Origin: Arsenicibacter rosenii
Lineage (GTDB): Bacteria; Bacteroidota; Bacteroidia; Cytophagales; Spirosomataceae
Length of the DNA: 64,000 nucleotides
Assembly (NCBI RefSeq): GCF_001870735.1
Contig: NZ_MORL01000002.1
Location: forward strand, 310,001 to 374,000
Reading direction: 5' to 3'
The notes under the pieces: generated by a model
Databases searched by the model: none
Seen by the model: only the letters and a program-made list of their open reading frames with translations
Told to the model about the DNA's origin: nothing
Translations under genes and position numbers: made by a program
Shown: positions 27,706 to 35,955 of the stretch, piece after piece
How the letters are laid out: each line of letters opens with the position of its first letter
Position numbering within the stretch: the stretch's first letter is position 1

Positions 27706-28478
27706 TCCATATCGTCCCTGACGGGGCGGTTGGCCAGTACCCCGTCAGGATAACCTACTTCAACCAGATACAGCCCGTTGGCAGGTGCCGGCGCCCCGAG
27801 CTGGCTGCGGTCTCTGGCGAGAATCAGCTCCTCAAACCGTTCGAGCGACAGCCGTCCCTGCCCGATTTCCAGCATTGTCCCGACAATGGTCCGTACCATT
27901 CCCCACAGGAAGCGGTTGGCTTTAATGTGAAACGTCAGGCAGCCGGGCGTTGTGTAGCGCCAACAGGCAAAGGTCAGTTCACACTCATAATGCATAACAT
28001 CCGGCCGGAATTTGCTGAACGACCGGAAATTGCGGTGTCGCAGCAATACCTCGCATGCCTGGTTCATGATCTCAACGTTTAGTTCGGGCCGGAAGTGAAG
28101 CGTAAGGTGTTGCCGGAACGCGTCTTTATGGCGGGTGATATGATACTGATAATACCGGGAGCGGGCGGAGAAACGGGCGTGGTCGGTGTCGCGGACCGGG
28201 AAAATAGCATGAATGGCAATGTCGGGCGGGAGCATGCAGTTCAGCGAATACAGGAAATCATCGCTTAAAGGCAGCGGACTGTCTACATCAAGATGCACGA
28301 ACTGTTGCCGGGCATGCACCCCCGCATCCGTGCGCCCGCTGGCAACGATATACATGGGTTTGCCCAGACGCTTCGTCAATACATGGCTGAGTGTTGCCTG
28401 AATACTGGTGCCGTTTGCCTGCGTTTGCCAGCCGCTGTAATTCGTCCCCTGATACGAGAGTTCAATAAAATAACGCAT
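27702..28478 (-). CDS. truA: tRNA pseudouridine synthase A
   Basis: Modifies U38-U40 of tRNA anticodon arms, 258 aa, cytoplasmic. The catalytic Asp51 lies in the GRTDAGVHA motif. The N-terminus RYFIELSYQGTNYSGWQ and the later RFLWGMVRTIVGTMLEIGQG are family blocks. Full length. The gene starts 21 bp after the stop of the TonB-receptor gene on the same strand and could be its downstream partner. It overlaps the M23 gene tail by 4 bp. Confidence 0.95.
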   Translation of the reverse strand: MRYFIELSYQGTNYSGWQTQANGTSIQATLSHVLTKRLGKPMYIVASGRTDAGVHARQQFVHLDVDSPLPLSDDFLYSLNCMLPPDIAIHAIFPVRDTDHARFSARSRYYQYHITRHKDAFRQHLTLHFRPELNVEIMNQACEVLLRHRNFRSFSKFRPDVMHYECELTFACWRYTTPGCLTFHIKANRFLWGMVRTIVGTMLEIGQGRLSLERFEELILARDRSQLGAPAPANGLYLVEVGYPDGVLANRPVRDDMD

Positions 28479-28499
28479 ACCCGCAAAGGTACAACTTTA

Positions 28500-31049
28500 C
28501 TACTGAGGCATGTCGAGTGTGATTGTTGTATAGTAAAAACCGCCGATGGCCGGCCCTGCCACGAATGTATAGTAAGGACGGTTGGCAAGGTTGGTGCCAC
28601 CGGCTTTGATGAACACCCCGGCTTTCTGAATCCGGTAGTTCAATTGCGCATCGATAGTATGGAAAGCCGGTACCCATCCTGTTGCCAGAGACGATTGCCA
28701 CAGAAAGCGGCTCTGGTATTTATAGTTTACCGAGAAGCCGAGGCCTTTCCACAGGTTTGCATTCGAAAGCCCCAGATTGGTGATCCATGTCGGTGTATTA
28801 AACGCTTCTTCGAGCCCGTCGCCGTTATCGCGCCGATCCAGTTTCGCGAGGGATGCGTTGCCGGTAACGGACCATTTGCCATCAATCGAATACCGTACGC
28901 CCAGACTTGCTCCGTAATTATGCACAATCGTTCCGGAGTTGGTCCAGAGCCGATAACGCTCCTGTTTTGTCCGGTCGGCAAAGTAATATGCCAGTGAATC
29001 GGGATTACTGCCTTTCGGGATATTGGCCTCTACCTGTGCCATAAAGTTCCGGTACACATTATAGTAGAAATCTGCATCCACAAAGAGCGTCTGATCAAGC
29101 CAGATGCCTTTATACCCCACGTCAAAACTGTTAACCTGTTCAGGCTTCAGGTATGTATAGGTATTAGGTTTCAGCAGTCCTTTGTTTTTTTGAATAGCCT
29201 GGTCGGTTGTCAGCTTGTTGGTGTTGACATCGGTATTAATAGCTGCCTGAAACGCATCGACCGATGTCCGGAAGTAAGAACGCTCAAAAATCCCCTGCGA
29301 CATAACCGGTAAGCCTCCGACACGCTTCACCCCCCCTGAATTTACATTCGAGAAGGCTTCGAATAAGGATGGAAAACGATAGCCGTTCTGATACGATGCG
29401 CGGAAGTTATGCAGCTCTGCCGGCGAATAAACAGCAGAAATTCTTGGGTTTAGCCGCGCGTTGAAATACTTGTTTTTGTCTATTCGGACAGAACCTGTCA
29501 GTTTCAGCTTGTTGCTGAACAAGTCTTTGGATACTTGTACAAATCCACCGCCTTTGGTATACACCAGATTGGCGTCCGGCTTTTCGGGATTGATAAAATA
29601 GTTGCCATCCGGAAAGACCACATATTGCCGGTAGTCAAAGCCGGTCAGGAGCCGGATGCCGGTTTTTTGGCGGAATGCTGCCCATGCGCTTTTTGTAGGT
29701 TCAAACTGCCCTTCCAGATGATACAGCCAGGAGTTGACCTGTAATGCCGCACCGATATCCCAGTTATTAATGTGACGAAGTTTGTCTGCCAGTTCATTGA
29801 AGGAAGCGGTACCGGTTTGGGGGCGTCCCTGGTCGGCAGACGTACGGGCGTTCCGGAGCGCATCGGCAACAGGCTGTCCGGCTGCCGTCACCGCGTTAAA
29901 CTGTTTTGTAAAATCAGCAAACCACGCATCATCGGTCTTAAACGAGCGGTCGATGTTTTCGGCCATCGACCGGATGTTATAGGAGTCGCCCGTGTTTTCA
30001 GCGGACCGGTACGCACGAATCAGAACAGATGGTGTGGTTAAGCTGAGGCTGTGCTGATTAAGGCGGTAATGATCAAGCCGGAAGCGGTTGGTGCGCTGAT
30101 AGACATTGTCGAGTGTCGCCCCCTGATAGGTATAGGCCAGTTCGACGGTTGGGGTAAAGCGGTAATGCAGACTCAGGTCACCCCGCAGATTTTTCAGCCG
30201 GTAGTCAGTTACTTCGGCTTCGTAATAACCCGTTCGCGCTATTACATACCGTTTGCCGCCTAATGTCAGTGTCCGGCGGTTGGCCGATTCATTACCGTAG
30301 GAACTGACAGGGTCCTGCGCCGGATTATCGGGGCCTGTCAGACCCAGTGTGAGGTTGGCGTTAGGGTTAAGGTCCGTGGTATTTTGCGCAATCCAGTCAT
30401 ACCCGGCCTGATAGACAAGGTTTAGTTTAAGCGCGAATTTCGGGCCGAACGTCCGGGCATACCGCAGACTGGTTTCACTATACGCTTTGGCGGCCGTGGT
30501 TTGTTCGCCAATATGATTGATACCTGTTTTCTGGCTTACACTGACCCCCCGATGATCAAACGGATTCCGTGTGATCAGATTGACCAGTCCGTTCAGTGCG
30601 TTCATACCGTAGAGGGCTGAAGCCGTTCCCGGAACAATCTCGACCCGCTGGATATCGAGGTCAGAAGGAGCGAGTGCACTGGCAATCGGAGCGCCGATGT
30701 GGGGAGCTTGATTGTCGCGGCCATCTACGAGCTGAACGAACCGCACATTGGTCGGATTCGCAAACCCGCGGGTGTTATATACCTTAAAGCCGAGACTTGG
30801 CGTGAGCAGTTGTACGCCTTTCAGGTTCTCAATTGCATCAAAATACGAAGGCTGGGCCGATTGCTGAATCCGGCGGGCGTCGAGTACGTCAATACTGACC
30901 GGCGAACGCAGAATCCGTTCAGATACCCTTGAGGCCGAAACCACAATTTCGTCCAGTTGAATACGCCGGAGCGAATCCCGGGCAGGCAGGCTGTCAGGAG
31001 CTGTACAGGTTGATGTGATAAGAGCGAAAAGAAGGGAGAGGTTTGTCAT
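28500..31049 (-). CDS. TonB-dependent receptor, possibly molybdate/tungstate-linked
   Basis: Outer-membrane active transporter of 849 aa. The signal region is short and weak (LSLLFALITSTC). The TonB-box-like LDEIVVSASR and the plug follow (SPVSIDVLDARRIQQ; VEIVPGTASALYGMNALNG; LVNLITRNP). A long barrel with Tyr/Phe-rich strands closes at a C-terminal segment typical of TonB receptors. There is no N-terminal carboxypeptidase-like domain. It is directly downstream of a ModE-like regulator on the same strand, with a 46-bp palindrome between. By this context it may import an oxyanion or a metal-cofactor precursor. The inner-membrane modABC genes are not in the window, so the substrate is an inference. 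Confidence 0.85.
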   Translation of the reverse strand: MTNLSLLFALITSTCTAPDSLPARDSLRRIQLDEIVVSASRVSERILRSPVSIDVLDARRIQQSAQPSYFDAIENLKGVQLLTPSLGFKVYNTRGFANPTNVRFVQLVDGRDNQAPHIGAPIASALAPSDLDIQRVEIVPGTASALYGMNALNGLVNLITRNPFDHRGVSVSQKTGINHIGEQTTAAKAYSETSLRYARTFGPKFALKLNLVYQAGYDWIAQNTTDLNPNANLTLGLTGPDNPAQDPVSSYGNESANRRTLTLGGKRYVIARTGYYEAEVTDYRLKNLRGDLSLHYRFTPTVELAYTYQGATLDNVYQRTNRFRLDHYRLNQHSLSLTTPSVLIRAYRSAENTGDSYNIRSMAENIDRSFKTDDAWFADFTKQFNAVTAAGQPVADALRNARTSADQGRPQTGTASFNELADKLRHINNWDIGAALQVNSWLYHLEGQFEPTKSAWAAFRQKTGIRLLTGFDYRQYVVFPDGNYFINPEKPDANLVYTKGGGFVQVSKDLFSNKLKLTGSVRIDKNKYFNARLNPRISAVYSPAELHNFRASYQNGYRFPSLFEAFSNVNSGGVKRVGGLPVMSQGIFERSYFRTSVDAFQAAINTDVNTNKLTTDQAIQKNKGLLKPNTYTYLKPEQVNSFDVGYKGIWLDQTLFVDADFYYNVYRNFMAQVEANIPKGSNPDSLAYYFADRTKQERYRLWTNSGTIVHNYGASLGVRYSIDGKWSVTGNASLAKLDRRDNGDGLEEAFNTPTWITNLGLSNANLWKGLGFSVNYKYQSRFLWQSSLATGWVPAFHTIDAQLNYRIQKAGVFIKAGGTNLANRPYYTFVAGPAIGGFYYTTITLDMPQ

Positions 31050-31058
31050 GCCTGTGCA

Positions 31059-31104
31059 TTATTTCCGGATAAATATAACGACCGTTATGTTTATCCGGAA
31101 ATAA
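31059..31104. promoter_or_regulatory. 22-bp inverted repeat, candidate ModE operator
   Basis: Two 22-bp arms (31059-31080 and 31083-31104) match at 21 of 22 positions, separated by 2 bp. The inner ends read ATAACG and CGTTAT, similar to published ModE half-sites as I recall them. It is 10 bp upstream of the TonB-receptor ATG and 53 bp after the modE-like stop. Confidence 0.6.
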
Positions 31105-31156
31105 CGGTGACGCAAAAAGAGTATCAGGCTTTAAAAAGCATGTGAACGGGATCTTA

Positions 31157-31495
31157 TCAGGCAGGCAGTAGCCGGGTTTCCTGTTCCAGAAACTCCCGGA
31201 AACGCTGCTGCAGCGCTTTAAAGTGATTGAGGTATTTGAGGCCTTCTTCGGTTACGATGGCCCCGCCGCCTTTTTCGCCACCGGTTTGGGTCGAAACCAG
31301 CGGCGCAGCCGCCTGGGCATTCATCGATTGCACAAGGTCCCATGCCCGTTTATACGACATCTTCATGGCCTTCGCCGCCTGATTAATAGAGCCTGTTTGC
31401 TGAATGTGCTCCAGCAATTCCATGCGTCCGATTCCAAAAAAGCGCTCATCGGCTTCAAGCCAGATGCGACCGTTAATGCGTAAGTTCGTAGCCAT
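31157..31495 (-). CDS. ModE-like winged helix regulator without molybdate-binding domain
   Basis: DNA-binding protein of 112 aa matching the N-terminal domain of ModE: a beta strand IWLEADERFFGIGRMELLEH, then the helix-turn-helix TGSINQAAKAMKMSYKRAWD, then a wing and dimer helix. The molybdate-binding Mop/TOBE domains are absent, so it is a one-domain form; such proteins are common in Bacteroidota. It is upstream of the TonB receptor on the same strand and probably acts at the palindrome at 31059. ATG 31495 is the only good start. How it senses molybdate is not clear. Confidence 0.8.
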   Translation of the reverse strand: MATNLRINGRIWLEADERFFGIGRMELLEHIQQTGSINQAAKAMKMSYKRAWDLVQSMNAQAAAPLVSTQTGGEKGGGAIVTEEGLKYLNHFKALQQRFREFLEQETRLLPA

Positions 31496-31518
31496 TGCGG
31501 GGCTAAGTTATAAAAAGA

Positions 31519-31551
31519 AAGCGTACCGGCGCATAGACTGCCGGTACGCTT
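31519..31551 (-). terminator. Intrinsic terminator after small secreted peptide gene
   Basis: A 12-bp perfect stem (AAGCGTACCGGC and complement, 9-nt loop) is followed on the minus strand by TCTTTTT. It begins 27 bp after the stop at 31579 and lies upstream of modE. Confidence 0.8.
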
Positions 31552-31578
31552 CTCACTAAGGCTGAGGCTTACTGCTAA

Positions 31579-31719
31579 CTACTTGATAGTAAGTAGTGAT
31601 GCTGTCTGTGTGTATTGGGTGTTTACTGGTTCCGCAGGGTTTATGGTTGCTGCTCCATAGCCTTTGTAAGACAATAAGAGACTAACAATCAGGGCAATAA
31701 ATGTAATTCGTTTTTTCAT
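31579..31719 (-). CDS. Small secreted peptide, 46 aa
   Basis: ATG 31719 to TAG 31579. The N-terminus is a good Sec signal (MKKRITFIALIVSLLLSYKG) with a likely cut after GYGA. The mature part is only ~22 residues (ATINPAEPVNTQYTQTASLL and three more), polar and without cysteines. The coding reading is supported by the signal peptide and the terminator immediately after it. No family recognised. It is on the same strand as, and upstream of, modE but is separated by the terminator. About 190 bp upstream to recQ hold both promoters. It could be a leaderless cell-envelope peptide or a non-functional ORF. Confidence 0.5.
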   Translation of the reverse strand: MKKRITFIALIVSLLLSYKGYGAATINPAEPVNTQYTQTASLLTIK

Positions 31720-31818
31720 GATCACCAGGTGGTCGAGTCGCTTAGGGGTTATTTATGCTTGTGACGGTGAGGCGGGCAGAAAATAACGCACTGCCACAGG
31801 GTTCCGCGTAAAATTTCG

Positions 31819-31826
31819 TAAATTTG
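31819..31826 (+). promoter_or_regulatory. -7 box upstream of recQ
   Basis: TAAATTTG matches TAnnTTTG exactly, 80 bp before the recQ ATG. No clear TTTG in the -33 position. Confidence 0.35.
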
Positions 31827-31906
31827 ACTAGCCGATATGCAGTGGCGAAACTTCTGAATACACAATTCGTCTAAATGAGCTGCATACACCTTTACTTGTT
31901 TTCAGC

Positions 31907-34039
31907 ATGATTGCCAGTGCACCGCTTACGTCTGATAATCCTACCGACTATCTTAAACGCTATTATGGGTACGACCGCTTCCGCCCGATGCAGGAAGACA
32001 TTATCCGCTCCGTTCTGTCGGGTCGGGATACTGTGGTATTAATGCCGACGGGCGGGGGAAAATCGGTTTGCTTTCAGATTCCGGCCATTATGAAGCCGGG
32101 CGTATGCGTGGTGGTTTCGCCGCTGATCGCCCTGATGAAGGATCAGGTCGAGGCGTTGCATCTGAACGGTATTTCGGCGGCCTACCTCAACAGTACGCAA
32201 TCCTCAAAAGAACAGCGGCAGATCGAAGCGGATGCGCTGGCGGGTAAAATCAAACTGCTGTATGTCTCACCGGAGAAACTCCTGAGCGAGAGCATGTTTA
32301 TTTTCCTTCAGCAACTGCAGCTGTCTCTGTTTGCCATTGATGAAGCGCACTGTATTTCGTCGTGGGGGCATGATTTCCGGCCGGAATATACCCAGCTGAA
32401 TGTGCTGAAAAAACACTTTCCGCATGTAACAACGGTAGCGCTGACGGCCACCGCCGACAAACTGACGCGGCAGGACATTGCGCAGCGGCTTGATATGAAT
32501 GATCCCGCCGTTTTTATTGCGTCCTTCAACCGGCCGAATCTGAGCCTTCAGGTATTACCGGGTACGAACCGCTTCCAGCAGATTGTGCGGTTGCTGAATA
32601 TGAAGCCTGATACGTCGGGGGTAATCTACTGCCTGAGCCGGAAATCAACGGAGTCGCTGGCGACGAAGCTGCAGGAAAAAGGGTTCATGGCGGGCTTTTA
32701 TCACGCCGGCATGAGTGGGCAGGAGCGGTCGATGGTGCAGGAAATGTTTCTGAAAGACGATATCCGGATTATGTGCGCGACCATTGCCTTCGGGATGGGT
32801 ATCGATAAATCGAATGTGCGGTGGGTCATCCACTACAACATGCCCAAAAATATCGAAAGCTTTTATCAGGAAATCGGCCGGGCGGGCCGCGACGGCCTCA
32901 ACTCGGATACGGTTCTGTTTTACAGCTTTGCCGATGTGGCGACGTACAAAGAGATGCTGACCGAAAACAACCCGGCTAACCTCGGGCTGCAACTGGCTAA
33001 GCTCGAACGGATGCAGCAGTATGCCGACGCCCATACCTGTCGCCGGCAGATTCTGCTCAGTTATTTTTCGGAAGAACTGACCGAGCCGTGCGGTAACTGC
33101 GATGTCTGCCGTAATCCGCGCGTTACGTTCGACGGTACGATCATTGCCCAGAAAGCGCTGTCGGCCATTCTGCGGCTGAAGGAGCGGGTGCCGATGAACC
33201 TGCTGATTGATGTACTGCGGGGGTCACGCAGTCAGCAGGTGCTGATGAACGGCTATGACCAGATAAAAACGTACGGCGCCGGTGCTGACCTCAAATTTGA
33301 TGAGTGGCGGAACTACCTTCAACAGCTCATCAATGTGGGCGTTATTGAGATTGCCTACGATCAGCATTATGCCCTCAAAAAAGGTATCCTGGGCGACGGG
33401 GTGCTGTTTCAGGGCAAAAAAGTTGAACTTGTCCGGCCCGACGATGCACCGAAAGTGGTGGTAGAGAAACCCAAAACCAAAACCGAACAAGCCAAAGACG
33501 AACTGCTCGACCGCCTCAAGGCCCTCCGGAAACAAATTGCCGACGAGCAGAACGTGCCGCCCTACGTGGTCTTTACCGATACGACGCTGGAAGACATGGC
33601 CCGTCTGCGGCCAACAACGCCCGACGGCCTGCGCAACGTCAGCGGGGTGGGTGAGCGGAAACTACAGTTATTCGGTCCGCGCTTCCTGAGTGAGATCGTC
33701 AGCTATATTACCGGTAAAGCGAAAGACGGAAATACACTCCGTGGTTCCACACAATTGCTGACGCTGGAGCTGTATAACCAGGGCATGAGCATGGAAGAGA
33801 TTGCGGCTGAACGTAAGCTGACAACGGGATCGATTGCGAACCACCTCGTTCATCTGTACAAAGCCGGATACAGCATTGACATTGAAGCCCTCATCAGCCA
33901 GCCGGAAGCGCTGGACATTGAAGCCGCGATCAACGAAGTGGGGCTGGCCGACGGGCGGCTGAAACCCGTTTACGACTATCTGAAAGGCCGCTATGACTAC
34001 GGTAAAATCCAGCTCGTTGCCGGATTGATGGATATGTAG
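31907..34039 (+). CDS. recQ: ATP-dependent DNA helicase RecQ
   Basis: 3'-to-5' DNA helicase for recombination and fork repair, 710 aa, cytoplasmic. The Walker A motif is PTGGGKS (47-53) and the DEAH box is residues 145-148 (IDEAHCISSWGHDF). The C-terminal helicase core ends in FYQEIGRAGRDG. The RecQ zinc-binding cysteines are visible in TCRRQI and EPCGNCDVC. An RQC winged helix, then an HRDC domain (about 535-610, LEDMARLRPTTPDGLRNVSG) and a C-terminal helix-turn-helix-like tail follow. Longer than E. coli RecQ (about 610 aa), as is common in Bacteroidota. It is convergent with the gene at 34240. Confidence 0.95.
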   Translation: MIASAPLTSDNPTDYLKRYYGYDRFRPMQEDIIRSVLSGRDTVVLMPTGGGKSVCFQIPAIMKPGVCVVVSPLIALMKDQVEALHLNGISAAYLNSTQSSKEQRQIEADALAGKIKLLYVSPEKLLSESMFIFLQQLQLSLFAIDEAHCISSWGHDFRPEYTQLNVLKKHFPHVTTVALTATADKLTRQDIAQRLDMNDPAVFIASFNRPNLSLQVLPGTNRFQQIVRLLNMKPDTSGVIYCLSRKSTESLATKLQEKGFMAGFYHAGMSGQERSMVQEMFLKDDIRIMCATIAFGMGIDKSNVRWVIHYNMPKNIESFYQEIGRAGRDGLNSDTVLFYSFADVATYKEMLTENNPANLGLQLAKLERMQQYADAHTCRRQILLSYFSEELTEPCGNCDVCRNPRVTFDGTIIAQKALSAILRLKERVPMNLLIDVLRGSRSQQVLMNGYDQIKTYGAGADLKFDEWRNYLQQLINVGVIEIAYDQHYALKKGILGDGVLFQGKKVELVRPDDAPKVVVEKPKTKTEQAKDELLDRLKALRKQIADEQNVPPYVVFTDTTLEDMARLRPTTPDGLRNVSGVGERKLQLFGPRFLSEIVSYITGKAKDGNTLRGSTQLLTLELYNQGMSMEEIAAERKLTTGSIANHLVHLYKAGYSIDIEALISQPEALDIEAAINEVGLADGRLKPVYDYLKGRYDYGKIQLVAGLMDM

Positions 34040-34059
34040 GTTTTAGGTCTGAGTTGCTG

Positions 34060-34189
34060 TTGGTTGCTGTGTTCTGCGCTGCGAGTGGTGGCACGACGGT
34101 CAGGCCATAGCTATGAATCGCTTTTCGGGCTCAGTCTTGCCACCACTTTACTCAGCATAAGCAGAGCCCTCAGCAACACAGAACAACCA
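34060..34189. repeat. Imperfect inverted repeat after recQ
   Basis: AGTGGTGGCA (34084-34093) pairs with TGCCACCACT (34138-34147). Outside these, a TGGTTGCTGTGTTCTG region near 34060 pairs imperfectly with CAGCAACACAGAACAACC near 34171. It fills most of the 200 bp between two convergent genes and may form a cruciform or a terminator-like stem. Confidence 0.5.
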
Positions 34190-34239
34190 GCAAATCAGTA
34201 TAAAAAATGGTGTGGGCTGTTAGTTGTCTTTGGAATGGC

Positions 34240-34767
34240 TCAGTCATTGACGACCATATACTTCTGCTTCATATTCTGAATAAACCAGGAGAAACCACCG
34301 TAAGCGACACACGAAATGCCGACCAGCCACATGGCTCCGCTCAGGCTCATATACGACCACTTGCCCTGATTAAGACCGGAGATTAAACCAATCAGCATCA
34401 GAAAGAAGCCGGCCCCGCCCAGCAGCGCATCACGGAGACTGTTACCGTAGTTCTGGCGAAGGTAATACGCACCGTAGGCCTTATTCCGGGTTTCAAAAAC
34501 AATATCATCCAGACTGGCTTCGGCCATGGTTTCCTGTTTAAGCGAAAGCGCTTCGCGGTAGGTTTCCTGTAAGGTACCAACCGCATCGGAGTTAGCCTCC
34601 AGCATGGCTTTGTCGATCGCTGTTTCGAACGGCAGGCCAATCCACATATAATATTCGACCTCACAGGCCATATGGTCAACTAATTCGCTGAGCAGCGATT
34701 CATCAGAACCATTCAGGATGAGGTGACGGCGTAACTGGGCGATTTGTTGGGAAGAAAGCTTTTCCAT
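34240..34767 (-). CDS. Membrane protein with TonB-type juxtamembrane motif, PadR-linked
   Basis: Protein of 175 aa. Residues ~1-85 are charged and helical, like the permease-prefix/DUF1700-like domains that follow PadR regulators (SELVDHMACEVEYYMWIGLP). Residues ~88-115 contain LDDIVFETRNKAYGAYYLRQ. This motif is very similar to the cytoplasmic segment before the membrane helix of Bacteroidota TonB proteins. Two hydrophobic helices follow (about 117-136 and 143-162). It is 44 bp downstream of the PadR gene on the same strand, so the two are probably an operon. No TonB C-terminal domain is present. Function unknown. Confidence 0.65.
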   Translation of the reverse strand: MEKLSSQQIAQLRRHLILNGSDESLLSELVDHMACEVEYYMWIGLPFETAIDKAMLEANSDAVGTLQETYREALSLKQETMAEASLDDIVFETRNKAYGAYYLRQNYGNSLRDALLGGAGFFLMLIGLISGLNQGKWSYMSLSGAMWLVGISCVAYGGFSWFIQNMKQKYMVVND

Positions 34768-34811
34768 AAGGCTACTTCATTTTTGTGTGCGTACGAAAAG
34801 GTCGTTTGGAA

Positions 34812-35168
34812 TTAGGAATGCCCCAGCGATAAGGATGAGGGCGGAAACAGGAGCGCGCGCATGGCGTCCATAAAACGTTCAAAGTCAGAAACTTTTTGAA
34901 GGGCAGTTTCATTGCCACGGGGGGTCAGCGAATAGTACTTCCGCAAACGGCCATCGACTTCTACGGATTTGGTAACCAGCAGACCGTCCTGTTCCAGTTT
35001 GTGCAGCACCGGATAAAGGGCACCAAACGTCAGGGTAATCTGTCCTTTTGTCCGCTCTTTAACCGCCTGCGTAATTTCGTAACCATACATCGTACCCCGC
35101 TCGGCCAGAAGCTTCAAGACAATGGTCTTGAGTACCCCGCGTAAAAATTCACTGGTCGAAGATTCCAT
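34812..35168 (-). CDS. PadR family transcriptional regulator
   Basis: Winged-helix repressor of 118 aa. KTIVLKLLAERGTMYGYEIT is the family N-terminus, TLTFGALYPVLHKLEQDGLL is the recognition-helix and wing region, and GRLRKYYSLTPRGNETA completes the wing. It is typical in length (about 110-120 aa). PadR proteins often control efflux or membrane genes next to them; here the downstream gene encodes a two-helix membrane protein. No operator is obvious upstream, though 35170-35215 is very AT-rich. Confidence 0.9.
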   Translation of the reverse strand: MESSTSEFLRGVLKTIVLKLLAERGTMYGYEITQAVKERTKGQITLTFGALYPVLHKLEQDGLLVTKSVEVDGRLRKYYSLTPRGNETALQKVSDFERFMDAMRALLFPPSSLSLGHS

Positions 35169-35331
35169 ATGGCATTATCTAGTTTGATACAAATATATAT
35201 AGTTAAATTATATATGCAAGAAAAAAAGCGGATACTTACCAATGGCTGACCGGCTTGTATGGGATAGATACAAAAACGCCGGTAAATGCATAACGCATAC
35301 CGACGTTTTTGTGGAAAAGATGGAGTCAGGC

Positions 35332-35850
35332 TTAAGAGACCTGTTTAAAGTCTTCTACGGTCAAGTTCTGTCCCTTGTCATTGGAGAACGAAAGTGAATA
35401 AACACTGTTGTTCTGATTTTGCTGCGAAACACCGGTCAGGCGGTGCGGCGCTACCGAGTAGGTGGTGGCCGTGCGGCGCTGGTTATCCGTAATGACCAGC
35501 AAGGCCTTATCCTGATAATAGTTGACCGTCAGGTGATTCTGGGTGGCCACCATACTTGGCTTGCCAGGGTTATCCGTTTCGGGCCGGGTGCCGATGGCTT
35601 CCGGAGCACCTTGCCGGGTATAGAGCCGGACGAGATCGGCGAAAACACCGGTCAGTTTTGCTTTGAGGGCATGATTCGAAAAGTCGGAAACCATGAGCAT
35701 GCCGTTTTGCCATTGGCCCATACCGCCTAGCGCGGGGTGATTAAACTGGGCCTGTTTGCCGTGCCCCAGCGACAGCTGATTAAACAAATGGGTCACGACT
35801 TCTTCACTGAGACTATGGGTCTGCGCAATCTGCGCGATTGATGGTGTCAT
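35332..35850 (-). CDS. SHOCT-like hypothetical protein
   Basis: Protein of 172 aa without signal or membrane segment. The segment HPALGGMGQWQNGMLMVSDF, followed by SNHALKAKLTGVF, resembles proteins annotated with a SHOCT domain as I recall them. The second half is beta-rich (NHLTVNYYQDKALLVITDNQ). No catalytic residues can be named. Start ATG 35850. It is a single gene between a PadR locus and a terminator shared with the S9 peptidase gene. Function unknown. Confidence 0.5.
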   Translation of the reverse strand: MTPSIAQIAQTHSLSEEVVTHLFNQLSLGHGKQAQFNHPALGGMGQWQNGMLMVSDFSNHALKAKLTGVFADLVRLYTRQGAPEAIGTRPETDNPGKPSMVATQNHLTVNYYQDKALLVITDNQRRTATTYSVAPHRLTGVSQQNQNNSVYSLSFSNDKGQNLTVEDFKQVS

Positions 35851-35921
35851 AAGTATGTTGTTTACAGTATAACCGCCAAAAAAAGGAAAACGTTTTCGGG
35901 CTCAGGCATATAGCCTGTACA

Positions 35922-35954
35922 AAAAAGCCCTTCTGATTGTCAGAAGGGCTTTTT
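35922..35954 (-). terminator. Intrinsic terminator of the S9 peptidase gene
   Basis: A 15-bp perfect stem (AAAAAGCCCTTCTGA and complement) with a 3-nt loop, A-run on one side and T-run on the other. It starts 1 bp after the stop codon at 35956. Confidence 0.9.
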
Positions 35955-35955
35955 A

